NCBI GenBank assembly: GCA_000702685.1
Contig: JNJD01000013.1
Location: 25,842-89,841 of the forward strand
Length of the DNA stretch: 64,000 nt
Reading direction: 5' to 3'
From: Lachnospiraceae bacterium AC2028
GTDB taxonomy: Bacteria > Bacillota > Clostridia > Lachnospirales > Lachnospiraceae
Below the pieces are notes generated by a model that had not been told where the DNA came from, did not search any database, and was given only the letters and a program-made list of their open reading frames with translations. Made by a program: the position numbers and the translations under genes. The first letter of the stretch is position 1, and the number at the start of each line of letters is the position of its first letter. Below, in pieces: positions 18,770-27,642 of the stretch.

Positions 18770-20260
18770 ATGACAGAGCTCTTTTCAAATCTCAGATCCG
18801 TTATAAGGCTCAGATCACTCAGGGCGCGGATTTTCCTGATCATCCTGGTTCTGGGGATAGTTCCCTGCATACTCGTAAGAGTGACGATCGTGTCCGATTA
18901 CGAGTCCAGGGCTGTCGAAAACCGTGTTTCGGCCGTTCAGAACCAGCTTACGATCACAGCCAATCACCTTGTTGCCAATAAATACATATCAGCACTTACA
19001 GGCAGGGCCGATGACTACACCGGCTCTCTTGACGTTATGGATGCCGAGATCGAGATGCTTTCTAATGTGTACGAAGGAAGGATCATGATCATCGGTGCTA
19101 ATTTCAAGGTGCTCAAGGATACGTACGGAATATCCGAAGGCAAGACCATCATTTCCGAAGAGGTCATCAAATGCTTTCAGGGTGTATCAACTTCGTATTA
19201 TGACAAGAACCTCGGATACATAGAGCTGACCACTCCCATCGCGGATACAACAGCGGAGGGAGGATCGGGTGTCATAAGAGGAGTCATGCTCACATCTATC
19301 TCCGATGACAGCATCATCGGTATGGCGGATGTCCTCGGGAATAACGCTTTGATCCTCGAGATTACAATGGTCATTATTGTTGCGGCGCTTGCTGCGATCC
19401 TTTCAGGATTTCTGGTAAGACCGATCAGTAAGCTCACGGGCAGGATCAATGCCGTAAAAGCGGGATATAACAATTTCGTCGAACCCGTCGATGACTGCAC
19501 CGAGACGGAGCATATCTCAGAAGCCTTCAATAACCTGCTCACACGTATCAACGCACTCGATGAGAGCAGGGGTGAATTCGTTGCCAATGTCTCGCATGAG
19601 CTTAAGACGCCGATGGCATCGATGAAGGTTCTGTCCGATTCGCTTCTTGCAAGCCCCGATGCGAGCGTGGAAGATTACAGGGAATTCATGGAGGATATAA
19701 CCTCACAGATAGACAGGGAAAACAGGATCATAACGGACCTTCTCGCACTCGTCAAGATGGACGATACATCGAGCCAGAACCTCAAGCCCGTGCCTACTGA
19801 TATCAACGAACTTACCGAGCTTGTTCTAAAGAGGCTCAGATCCATAGCAAGAAAACAGAATGTCGATGTGACATTTGAGACCAAGAGACAGGTCATTGCC
19901 GAGGTCGATGAAGTCAAGATCACTTCGCTTATCACAAACCTTGTCGAAAACGCGATCAAATACAATCATGAAAACGGCTGGGTCAGAGTAAGCCTTGATG
20001 CCGATCATCAGGATTTCAAGCTCGTCGTGGAAGATTCCGGACTCGGTATTCCCGAAGAATCGCTCGCACACATCTACGAAAGATTCTACAGGGTCGATAA
20101 ATCACATTCCCGCGAGATAGGAGGAACCGGACTCGGTCTTGCGATATGCAGGAAAGTAGTCCTTATGCACCACGGAACGATAGACCTTACAAGCAAGGAA
20201 GGCGAAGGAAGCAAATTCGTTGTGACCATTCCGCTCAGTTATATAGCAGATGCAAAATAA
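18770..20260 (+). CDS. Sensor histidine kinase
   Basis: 496 residues. Two transmembrane helices (about 20-40 and 190-215) enclose an extracytoplasmic sensor of about 150 residues. Then come a HAMP region, the HisKA dimerisation/phosphorylation site VSHELKTPMAS (His near 276) and a HATPase domain with NLVENAIKYN, DSGLGIPEE and GGTGLGLAI. Cognate of the upstream response regulator. The signal is unknown; the YycG/WalK-like build and the GerMN lipoprotein downstream suggest envelope sensing (inference). Confidence 0.93.
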   Translation: MTELFSNLRSVIRLRSLRARIFLIILVLGIVPCILVRVTIVSDYESRAVENRVSAVQNQLTITANHLVANKYISALTGRADDYTGSLDVMDAEIEMLSNVYEGRIMIIGANFKVLKDTYGISEGKTIISEEVIKCFQGVSTSYYDKNLGYIELTTPIADTTAEGGSGVIRGVMLTSISDDSIIGMADVLGNNALILEITMVIIVAALAAILSGFLVRPISKLTGRINAVKAGYNNFVEPVDDCTETEHISEAFNNLLTRINALDESRGEFVANVSHELKTPMASMKVLSDSLLASPDASVEDYREFMEDITSQIDRENRIITDLLALVKMDDTSSQNLKPVPTDINELTELVLKRLRSIARKQNVDVTFETKRQVIAEVDEVKITSLITNLVENAIKYNHENGWVRVSLDADHQDFKLVVEDSGLGIPEESLAHIYERFYRVDKSHSREIGGTGLGLAICRKVVLMHHGTIDLTSKEGEGSKFVVTIPLSYIADAK

Positions 20261-21218
20261 ACTTGGGAAAAAGATAATATCATTCTTTTCAGCTGTGATG
20301 ATGATCTTCGTCATGGCCGGCTGTTCTGCGCAGCAGCAGAGCGTTTCGGACGCAAACTCGATCTATGTTTATTACATCAATAATGATGAGACCAGGACCG
20401 AGAGCTATCCGTATACACTTAAGTCGGAAGATGCAAGGGGAGCCGTGGAAGAACTTCTCGAAAAGCTTTCCGAAAAATCCCCGAATGCGCAGTATAAGGC
20501 ACCGCTTGCAATGGGCTTTGTGATCACCGATTACACATTCGATAACGGAAAAGTCGTTCTGGATATGAGCGCCGATTACAAGAAGCTCGTCTTTACCACG
20601 GAGGTTCTTGTAAGAGCTGCGATAGTAAGGACGCTTTGCGGATCAGGATATGTGAAGGAAGTGTATTTTACCGTGGAGGGCGAACCTCTCAAGGATCACA
20701 GCGGCTTTGATGTCGGAAGAATGGATTCCGGCACATTCATAAGCAATGACGGAAATGAGATTAATACATACGAAGAAGCCGACATCATTCTCTGCTTTGC
20801 ATCGGGCGACGGAAATACGCTCATAAGCGTCAACAGAAATAAATTCTATTCGACATCCATGCCCCTCGAAAGATTCGTTGTGGATGAGCTTATAGCAGGC
20901 CCCAGCGGAAATGCCGATATACTGTATCCTTCGGTCAACCCGCAGACTACGGTCCTGAGTGTGAATTCCAAGGATGGAGTATGCTATGTAAATCTGTCCG
21001 GCGATTTCCTTATCCCCTACGGAAACGTACCGACGAACATATCGGTGTATGCGGTGGTTGATTCACTCTGTGCACTTCCCGGAATCGACAAGGTCCAGAT
21101 CCTTGTTGACGGTGTGGTTCCCGAAACCTTAGAATCCTCTTATGAGATGAATACGGATATTGTCATAACTCTCGCCGATGCCCAGGCAATGAGCGCAGCA
21201 GCGACGGAAACCGAATGA
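20250..21218 (+). CDS. GerMN-domain lipoprotein
   Basis: 322 residues. Lipobox VMAGC with Cys25, then two GerMN-like repeats (IYVYYINNDETRTESYPYTL from about 38; the second from about 185, VDELIAGPSG ... VCYVNLSGDF). Such proteins (GerM of Bacillus spores, LpqB-type) sit outside the membrane and are linked to cell-wall or kinase signalling. It overlaps the kinase gene by 11 bases, so it is a likely accessory to that two-component system, as in the MtrAB-LpqB arrangement of actinobacteria (analogy only). Confidence 0.82.
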   Translation: MQNKLGKKIISFFSAVMMIFVMAGCSAQQQSVSDANSIYVYYINNDETRTESYPYTLKSEDARGAVEELLEKLSEKSPNAQYKAPLAMGFVITDYTFDNGKVVLDMSADYKKLVFTTEVLVRAAIVRTLCGSGYVKEVYFTVEGEPLKDHSGFDVGRMDSGTFISNDGNEINTYEEADIILCFASGDGNTLISVNRNKFYSTSMPLERFVVDELIAGPSGNADILYPSVNPQTTVLSVNSKDGVCYVNLSGDFLIPYGNVPTNISVYAVVDSLCALPGIDKVQILVDGVVPETLESSYEMNTDIVITLADAQAMSAAATETE

Positions 21219-21219
21219 T

Positions 21220-22278
21220 ATGAAACCAAGAGAAGCGGCGGCAAGCCTTGAACAGCTGAAGAAGGATCTTTCCGAAGGTAATTACAGAAAGTGCTACCTT
21301 CTTTTCGGATGCGAGCGCTACCTTCGCAATTTCTATGAAAAGAAACTGATCGCTGCGCTCGGCGGATCAAGGGACGATATGAACACGAACATATTCGATA
21401 CGAATCCCGTATCCGCTGCGGATGTCATTTCGCAGGCACAGACGCTTCCTTTTTTTGCCGACAGGCGTATCGTTGTCGTAAGGTATTCGGGATTTTTCAA
21501 AAAGAATTCCGAAGAGCTTGCAGAGTTCATCTCCGAAGCTCCCGAAACCACGACATTCATCTTTGTCGAAGACGAAGCCGATGCAAGGCTCAAGATGTAC
21601 AAGCAGATAGCCAAGAACGGACTCTGCGTGGAATTTACGACCCAGCCCGACAGATATCTGCTCCAGAACATCGGTGCATTCCTGAAAAAGAACGGCAAGC
21701 GCATGAGCGAAGACGATGCAAGATACCTGCTCGATGTCATCGGAAGCGACATGGGCCGTCTTATGTCGGAGCTTGAAAAGCTCATTTCCTACGCTCTCGA
21801 CAGGGAAGTCGTTACGAAAAAAGATATCGATGAGATCTGCTCGAGAAATATCGAAGACAGGATCTTTGAGATGATAGATGCGATAATGCGCAAGGATATA
21901 AGGACCTGCCTCGACCGTTACGAAGACCTTCTTGCGCTGAAGGTTTCTCCGGTCAAGATAATCGTGCTTCTGGAAAACCAGTTCCTCTGGATGCTGCAGC
22001 TTAAGAGCATGTATGATTCCGGCTACAACAATCAGAGCATCATTGAAAATGTCGCTTATAAAAAAGAGACCGATCCCGATACCGGTGCGGTCAGGAAAGC
22101 AAGGGGCGCCATAGGAGAATACCAGGTCAAGATCTATCTCGAACAGGCGCTTCGCATGGAAACCGCAGAATTGCAGAGAGCGGTTGCACTTTGCGGGAAG
22201 GCGGATGAATCCTTCAAGACCGGCAAAATGAACGACCGTATGGCCGCCGAAGTACTTATGACGGGGCTTTGCACCTGA
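21220..22278 (+). CDS. holA: DNA polymerase III subunit delta
   Basis: 352 residues. Delta is the clamp-loader subunit that opens the beta clamp. Recognised from YLLFGCERYLRNFYEKKL, LPFFADRRIVVVR, the Walker-B-like FIFVEDEADARLKMYK, and the C-terminal domain KVSPVKIIVLLENQFLWMLQLK. One base after the GerMN gene and one base before trmL, so the genes are in one compact operon. Confidence 0.88.
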   Translation: MKPREAAASLEQLKKDLSEGNYRKCYLLFGCERYLRNFYEKKLIAALGGSRDDMNTNIFDTNPVSAADVISQAQTLPFFADRRIVVVRYSGFFKKNSEELAEFISEAPETTTFIFVEDEADARLKMYKQIAKNGLCVEFTTQPDRYLLQNIGAFLKKNGKRMSEDDARYLLDVIGSDMGRLMSELEKLISYALDREVVTKKDIDEICSRNIEDRIFEMIDAIMRKDIRTCLDRYEDLLALKVSPVKIIVLLENQFLWMLQLKSMYDSGYNNQSIIENVAYKKETDPDTGAVRKARGAIGEYQVKIYLEQALRMETAELQRAVALCGKADESFKTGKMNDRMAAEVLMTGLCT

Positions 22279-22279
22279 T

Positions 22280-22777
22280 ATGCTGAACATTGTTTTATAC
22301 GAACCCGAAATTCCATATAATACCGGAAACATAGGAAGAACCTGCGTTGCGACAGGGTGCAGGCTGCACCTTATAAAGCCCCTGGGTTTTTCGCTCGATC
22401 AAAAAGAGATCAGGAGAGCGGGCCTCGATTACTGGCCGCGCCTCGATCATATTGAATACGAAAGCTTTTCGGATTTCCTTGAAAAGAATTCGAACCCGAA
22501 AGTCTGGATGGCTACGACCAAGGCACATAAGGTTTACAGTGATGTAAGCTATTCGGACGGGGACTTCATAATGTTCGGACCCGAGAGCAGGGGAATACCC
22601 GAAGAGATCCTTGTCGACAGGGAAGAGGAGTGCATACGCATTCCGATGATAGAAGGCGAAAGATCGATCAACCTCTGCAATTCCGTTTCGATAGTTTTGT
22701 TCGAAGCACTCAGGCAGATGGATTTTGCGGGACTTGAAAAATGCGGTGAGCTGCACCGCTTGAGCTGGAAAGACTGA
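22280..22777 (+). CDS. trmL: tRNA (cytidine(34)-2'-O)-methyltransferase, SPOUT family
   Basis: 165 residues. Methylates the wobble base of tRNA-Leu species using SAM. SPOUT knot motifs: YEPEIPYNTGNIGRTCVATGC near the start, IMFGPESRGIPEEIL near 93-107, and IPMIEGERSINLCNSVSIVLFEALRQ at about 117-142. Length matches TrmL/CspR. One base after holA, one base before the acyltransferase gene. Confidence 0.92.
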   Translation: MLNIVLYEPEIPYNTGNIGRTCVATGCRLHLIKPLGFSLDQKEIRRAGLDYWPRLDHIEYESFSDFLEKNSNPKVWMATTKAHKVYSDVSYSDGDFIMFGPESRGIPEEILVDREEECIRIPMIEGERSINLCNSVSIVLFEALRQMDFAGLEKCGELHRLSWKD

Positions 22778-22778
22778 T

Positions 22779-23855
22779 ATGGCTGATGAGTCGGAAAAAA
22801 ATTTAAAGCGTGATTCCCTGCAGGCGCTGCGCGGCCTTGCGTTCGTGGGAATCTTCCTCGGACACTTCTACTATTTCGGATGGACACCGATCTCAGTGTC
22901 CGTGTTCTTCATATTGTCGGGATTTCTGCTTACGACCAAGAAAGATTCCGGCTATGAAAAGTACGGACTTGGTGATTCCTTCAAGGAAGCGGTAAGGCGC
23001 GTTTCGAAGCTTTATCCGCTTCACATCATCATGATGCTTGTCAGCATTCCGTTTGTCATCTACAGGGCGGGCGGAGTGAATGTGAGCGATCTTCTTTTGA
23101 AGATCGCATGCAACGTACTGCTCATTCAGTCGCTTGTTCCGAGCGCGGATGTTAACGCATCGCTCAACGGCGTGTCGTGGTTTCTTTCGAACATCTTCGT
23201 GCTCTATATCGCTTTTCCATTTCTGTACAGATTATTCAAAAAGATAAAGAGCAGATACGCGCTGATGCTGATGATCGTATCACTCATCGCGCTGCAGACG
23301 CTTTACGTTTATGTCGTAGGCCTCACCGTGCACACTGCGGACGTCATGACCTATCTGATCCACTCGTCACCGCTGTACAGAGTATTTGATATGTCCTACG
23401 GCATAATGCTCGGCTTCATGTCCCTGAAGGAAAGGAAAGAAGAGGAAGCAGGCGTAACGCTTCTGTCATCTGTCGTAGAACTTGCTGCTCTGATCATCAC
23501 GGGACTGCTTGTCTTTATCTGGAGCAGGGAGAACATGATCGTGTACCTGTCCTACGCACCCGTATGTCCGCTCATGTCCGTCATATGGATGCAGCTTTTC
23601 TTCAAGAAGGCCGGGATCGTTACGAAGCTGCTCACGAATAAAGTTACAGTATTCCTCGGAAACCGCAGCGGAAGTGCATTCCTCATCCACTTCCCGATAG
23701 TCGTCTATATCAACACATTCATCTTCCCGCACCTTACCGTGCTCAAGCGCACCATCATCCACGGGATCCTTTTCCCCGGCAGCGTTGCCCTCACCCTTGT
23801 CCTTTCCTACCTCTACGACAAGTGGTCCGCCTCGCACCGCAGGACAAAAGAATAG
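22779..23855 (+). CDS. Acyltransferase 3 (OafA/YrhL-like) membrane protein
   Basis: 358 residues, polytopic. Begins with the family signature SLQALRGLAFVGIFLGHF (the R-x10-H motif) and shows about ten hydrophobic helices. Such enzymes O-acylate cell-surface sugars or peptidoglycan across the membrane. The substrate is unknown. Last gene of the compact run that starts at comEA. Confidence 0.85.
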   Translation: MADESEKNLKRDSLQALRGLAFVGIFLGHFYYFGWTPISVSVFFILSGFLLTTKKDSGYEKYGLGDSFKEAVRRVSKLYPLHIIMMLVSIPFVIYRAGGVNVSDLLLKIACNVLLIQSLVPSADVNASLNGVSWFLSNIFVLYIAFPFLYRLFKKIKSRYALMLMIVSLIALQTLYVYVVGLTVHTADVMTYLIHSSPLYRVFDMSYGIMLGFMSLKERKEEEAGVTLLSSVVELAALIITGLLVFIWSRENMIVYLSYAPVCPLMSVIWMQLFFKKAGIVTKLLTNKVTVFLGNRSGSAFLIHFPIVVYINTFIFPHLTVLKRTIIHGILFPGSVALTLVLSYLYDKWSASHRRTKE

Positions 23856-23865
23856 GAGGATAACT

Positions 23866-24090
23866 ATGACTGAATTTATAAAACATCTCAGCTGTATCCC
23901 TGATGTATATGATGATTTTGTTTATGGCGTGATCAGTTATGCGATGAAAAATCCTATGCATATTCAGGTTTTAAATGACTATATGAATGATAATCCTGAT
24001 GCTACATCATCGGATATAGTAAGATTCATCTCTATGCAGCCTGATTTTCATGATTATAGCGCTGCCAAAGAACGTGTAATGGTAGGCTGA
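23866..24090 (+). CDS. Small hypothetical protein
   Basis: 74 residues, MTEFIKHLSCIPDVYDDFVYG..., acidic and helical, with no known motif. Start 23866 is fixed by AGGAGG. It is more AT-rich than the upstream genes and is closed by a clear terminator 14 bases later. Confidence 0.7.
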   Translation: MTEFIKHLSCIPDVYDDFVYGVISYAMKNPMHIQVLNDYMNDNPDATSSDIVRFISMQPDFHDYSAAKERVMVG

Positions 24091-24103
24091 AAGATTAAAT
24101 GAT

Positions 24104-24134
24104 AAGACCGGTTCGTCTTGACCCGGTCTTTTTT
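24104..24134 (+). terminator. Rho-independent terminator
   Basis: AAGACCGGT pairs with ACCCGGTCTT and is followed by TTTTTT. It ends the comEA-to-23866 run. The rest of the gap to comEC (24135-24355) shows no gene that I can support. Confidence 0.8.
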
Positions 24135-24355
24135 ATGTTGTATTTTGTGGTGGAGAGAATTCCGGATTTTCCCGGAGAGCGATTCTGCTGCACGTTCTGT
24201 GCGGCCGCTGATCTTACGGCACATCGCCGGATTTTTACCTGAAAACAAAAAAAGAAACGAGCACCCCGCTTGGCTGTTGTTGACCAACACGTACGGTATA
24301 AAACCCGTTTCTTGCCGTGAATAGTAGCAAGATAGACTTTATTTGTCAATAAAAG

Positions 24356-26845
24356 ATGAGAAGACCTTTGGCTTTTGTCTGCTCTCAGATCGTCGTGATC
24401 ATTTCTGTTCTTGTATATGCAGGAATTCTTCCCTTCGGAAAAAAGAACACGCTTCCCGAGGACGGAAAATACGTCACGGTCACCGGAAGAGTAGATGAGA
24501 TATATGAAAAATACATAGTGTTTAAAGCGGATGGGATTCCGCAAAACGATCCGGATAGTGGGAACGCTGTATCATGCTACTCCCCGGGGCAGATTGTCCT
24601 TATGGTCTACTTCCGCGAAGCCCCCGCCTTCCACCTCGGCGAAACCGTCACCGTCCGCGGTCGCTTCGAGTGCTTTTCGCATGCGATGAATCCCGGTCAG
24701 TTCGATGCATACGACTACTACACATCAAAAGGATATGAGGGAAAATTATCGGACTCCGAACTCATCACACGTGACGGCTGCATCGCACCTATAAGAGAAC
24801 CTCTCAGACAGCTCCGCCTTCGCATGAAAGCGCGCATCTACTCGGTCTGTCCCGATAAAGAAGCCTCCGTCCTTTGCGACCTTCTCCTCGGCGACAAAGA
24901 AGGTCTCGACAAAGAGACTAAGGAACTCTATCAGAACAATGGCATCGCCCACATCCTCAGCATCTCGGGCCTTCACATTTCCATTCTCGGCATCGGCTGC
25001 TTCGGCCTCTTAAGAAAACTCCGCTGCCACAAGATTCCGGCCGCGATCGCCTCCGCAATCTTTCTTGCCCTGTACCTTGTCATGACCGGCATGAGCGTAT
25101 CCGCCACCAGAGCCGTGGGCATGTTCGCAATCCGCATGCTCGCATTTCCTGCAAAGCGCACCGAAGATCCACTGACATCCCTCAGCCTTATGGCGGCGAT
25201 CGTTCTGATCATTGATCCGCTCAGTATTCGCAACGTGAGCTTTCTGTTATCCTACGGCGCCGCACTCGGGATCTATACATTTCTTCCCGCAGTCGATGCC
25301 CTTATTTTCTCAGGTGAAAAGAAAGAGCGCTTCTACGAAGAAGACACCTTGAAAAACCTCATCCGCAATCTTTCGAAGAAAGCCGCATCCGCAACTCTCC
25401 ATAGCCTTGCAGCAAGCCTTGCCATCACTCTGTTCACAATGCCCATACAGCTTTACTTTTTCTACAAGGTGAGTATCTATGCCGTTTTCCTAAACCTCTT
25501 GATCCTTCCCTGCATGTCCCTTCTTGTCTTCTCGGGAATGATCATGCTCGTGCCCGGCCTTGGCTTTGTATCGAAGATAAGCTGCTTTCTCCTGAATGCT
25601 TTTGAATTCCTGTGCCGTCTTTCCGAGAAGCTCCCGCATCATACCTGGAATCCCGGCAGACCCGGAAAGCAATTCATCATCATTTATTATCTGATCATCC
25701 TCGCGCTCACCGCCGCAGGCAGACTGATCATCGCATCCCGTAACGGCTACATCATCCGCATGCTTCCTTATTTCTCGAAAAAAGGAAAACGCAGAATAAT
25801 CCGCATCAACTCTCTTGTCGAAAAAACAGATACCGCCCACCGTCGCTCCGCATCCGTCTCGGAGCCTGCCGTTTACCTGCGCTCCGCATCTGCCGCAATA
25901 GCCTCCCTCCTCCGCCCCGCATTTCTCCTTACATCCGTCTGCTTCATACTGATGGTTTTCCTGATCCGATTTCCACTTCCTGCGCATAACTCCTGTACCC
26001 AGCTCTATGTGGGACAGGGTAACTGCAATGTGATGATCACGGATGCGGGAGAGGTGTATATGTTTGACGGAGGCTCATCATCAGAGAAAAACATCGGACA
26101 GTACACGATCCTTCCCTTCCTCCGTTACAGCGGCCTCAGCACGATCGATGGAATATTCATATCTCACTCCGATGAAGACCACATAAATGGCATACAGGAA
26201 CTGATAGAAAACAGCTCTGAACAAAACCTCCGCATCCGTGGCATCTACATCACTCCGCAAATGCGTTCTGACGGAACTGAAAACACTGCCAGACTCATAT
26301 CTTCATGCGAGGCAGCAGGCGTCCCCGTCATCTGTATCAGCGCCGGAACGCAGTGGGAGAGCGGAACCACGCATTTCACCTGCCTTCACCCTGACACTGA
26401 TTTTCTTCCCGAAGACCCCAACTCCGGCTCCATGTGTATCCTCGCAGAATTCAACTGCGGACCCTCCGACTCGAACCTCGCCCTGCCACAAGGTGCATCC
26501 TCGCGTGCCTCCTTCTCCCTCCTCCTACCCGGCGATGTCCAGGGTGCCGGTGAATCCGTCCTTACCGCCGCTATCGCCGAGAGCCTGTCCGGACGCCCCC
26601 TCGATGTCTACCTCACCGCCCACCACGGCTCTTCCGGCACCACCACAGAGGACTTCCTTGAAGCCTGCCGGCCCCGCCTTGCCATAAACAGTGCAGGCCT
26701 GAACAATTCCTACGGTCACCCGCATCCCGAAACCCTTGCCCGCCTTGAAAATGCAGGCTGTGCGCACCTTACAACCTACGAAACCGGCGCCGTGACGCTT
26801 GTCTTTACCGAAACCGACATACAGATCCAAACTTTCAACCCCTAA
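24356..26845 (+). CDS. comEC: ComEC/Rec2 DNA-uptake channel with metallo-beta-lactamase domain
   Basis: 829 residues. N-terminal soluble OB-like DUF4131 region (to about 170), then the multi-pass Competence domain (ILSISGLHISILGIGCFGLL near 200), then a C-terminal metallo-beta-lactamase domain with ISHSDEDHINGI near 600-612 and AHHGSSGTTTEDF near 755. ComEC forms the membrane pore for single-stranded DNA; the MBL domain is thought to be the nuclease. Together with comEA it suggests genetic competence. A REP-like hairpin sits immediately after its stop. Confidence 0.93.
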   Translation: MRRPLAFVCSQIVVIISVLVYAGILPFGKKNTLPEDGKYVTVTGRVDEIYEKYIVFKADGIPQNDPDSGNAVSCYSPGQIVLMVYFREAPAFHLGETVTVRGRFECFSHAMNPGQFDAYDYYTSKGYEGKLSDSELITRDGCIAPIREPLRQLRLRMKARIYSVCPDKEASVLCDLLLGDKEGLDKETKELYQNNGIAHILSISGLHISILGIGCFGLLRKLRCHKIPAAIASAIFLALYLVMTGMSVSATRAVGMFAIRMLAFPAKRTEDPLTSLSLMAAIVLIIDPLSIRNVSFLLSYGAALGIYTFLPAVDALIFSGEKKERFYEEDTLKNLIRNLSKKAASATLHSLAASLAITLFTMPIQLYFFYKVSIYAVFLNLLILPCMSLLVFSGMIMLVPGLGFVSKISCFLLNAFEFLCRLSEKLPHHTWNPGRPGKQFIIIYYLIILALTAAGRLIIASRNGYIIRMLPYFSKKGKRRIIRINSLVEKTDTAHRRSASVSEPAVYLRSASAAIASLLRPAFLLTSVCFILMVFLIRFPLPAHNSCTQLYVGQGNCNVMITDAGEVYMFDGGSSSEKNIGQYTILPFLRYSGLSTIDGIFISHSDEDHINGIQELIENSSEQNLRIRGIYITPQMRSDGTENTARLISSCEAAGVPVICISAGTQWESGTTHFTCLHPDTDFLPEDPNSGSMCILAEFNCGPSDSNLALPQGASSRASFSLLLPGDVQGAGESVLTAAIAESLSGRPLDVYLTAHHGSSGTTTEDFLEACRPRLAINSAGLNNSYGHPHPETLARLENAGCAHLTTYETGAVTLVFTETDIQIQTFNP

Positions 26846-26875
26846 TGAGTCACGGGGACAGTCCCCCCTGACTCA
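26846..26875. repeat. REP-like hairpin, copy 3
   Basis: TGAGTCACGGGGACAGTCCCC followed by TGACTCA, matching the copies near argJ. It starts on the base after the comEC stop codon, the same placement as at the GNAT stop. Confidence 0.8.
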
Positions 26876-26921
26876 TTCCCAAACACATCAACCCAGGTAA
26901 AGGAGGAAAACATGGACACAC

Positions 26922-26959
26922 TTGTTAGAAAACCCAGAATGATATACAATGTATATCAT
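26922..26959 (+). promoter_or_regulatory. mazEF promoter with palindromic operator
   Basis: TTGTTA (26922-26927), a 17-base spacer and TACAAT (26945-26950) form a promoter. The -10 element lies inside a perfect 21-bp palindrome at 26939-26959: ATGATATACA, a central A, TGTATATCAT. A repressor dimer bound there would block the promoter, as expected for MazE/MazEF autoregulation. Confidence 0.65.
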
Positions 26960-26974
26960 AAAGGAGGAACTGCT

Positions 26975-27235
26975 ATGAACGTAACCGTTTCAAAATGGGG
27001 AAACAGCCTTGGAATAAGGGTTCCCGGGATCATCGCCGAATCCCTTGAATTACAGGCCGGAGACCGCGTGGATTTTGAACTCAGGGACGGAGGCATGTTC
27101 CTGAAAAAGAAACAGAGCACATCCGAAATGTTTGAGCAGTTCTACGGAAAGCCCTTTTCGCAGATAACTCCCGAAGACCTCGGAACCGCAGAAAACATCG
27201 ACTGGGGCGAAGATGTGGGAGGTGAAGTGTTCTGA
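26975..27235 (+). CDS. mazE: MazE-type antitoxin (AbrB/SpoVT swapped-hairpin)
   Basis: 86 residues. The N-terminal SpoVT/AbrB-like DNA-binding domain, VTVSKWGNSLGIRVPGIIAE, is followed by an acidic tail that would wrap the toxin. I take the ATG at 26975 (AAAGGAGG six bases upstream). An in-frame ATG at 26912, also with a good ribosome site, precedes the predicted transcription start and is therefore less likely. The stop overlaps the toxin start (TGATG). Confidence 0.87.
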   Translation: MNVTVSKWGNSLGIRVPGIIAESLELQAGDRVDFELRDGGMFLKKKQSTSEMFEQFYGKPFSQITPEDLGTAENIDWGEDVGGEVF

Positions 27236-27561
27236 TGTTCAAAAAAGGCGATATCGTAAAAGTAAACCTGAATCCCACCAAAGGCCATGAACAGAGCAAT
27301 TACAGGCCGCTTCTCGTAATGAACTCAGTTCCGCTTCCCGGCGGTGTAAACATTGTTCTTCCGATAACCTCGAATCCAAAGTCCTATCCGCTCGAAGTGG
27401 AGCTTGACGACAGGACCGAAACAAAGGGCGTAGTCCTGTGCTTTCAGATAAGGACTCTGGACCTGAAAGCAAGGGGAGGGGAGCTCATAGAAAGAGCCCC
27501 CGAAGACATAGTCGAACTCTGCAACGATTATCTTCACCGCCTCACCGATGATGTAGACTGA
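27235..27561 (+). CDS. mazF: MazF/PemK-type mRNA interferase toxin
   Basis: 108 residues, full length. Family motifs: KKGDIVKVNLNPTKGHEQSNYRPLLV at the start with the catalytic Arg, then LPITS near 40 and IRTLD near 72. The toxin cleaves single-stranded RNA at short sites; its sequence specificity is not predictable here. Translationally coupled to mazE. Confidence 0.9.
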   Translation: MFKKGDIVKVNLNPTKGHEQSNYRPLLVMNSVPLPGGVNIVLPITSNPKSYPLEVELDDRTETKGVVLCFQIRTLDLKARGGELIERAPEDIVELCNDYLHRLTDDVD

Positions 27562-27576
27562 TATGCCATTTATCCC

Positions 27577-27605
27577 TTGTAACCCCCCTGTAAAATTGGT
27601 AAAAT
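27577..27605 (+). promoter_or_regulatory. Promoter of mscL
   Basis: TTGTAA, a 17-base spacer and TAAAAT lie about 37 bases upstream of the mscL start. Confidence 0.5.
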
Positions 27606-27642
27606 ATATTGGGTTCACAGGGGACCTGAAAGGAGCTGTAAA

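Noticed and set aside
24135..24355. Possible structured RNA or leader upstream of comEC (short complementary bits such as AAGAAACG/CGTTTCTT)
   Set aside because: The pairing is scattered and fits no riboswitch or RNA family that I know.
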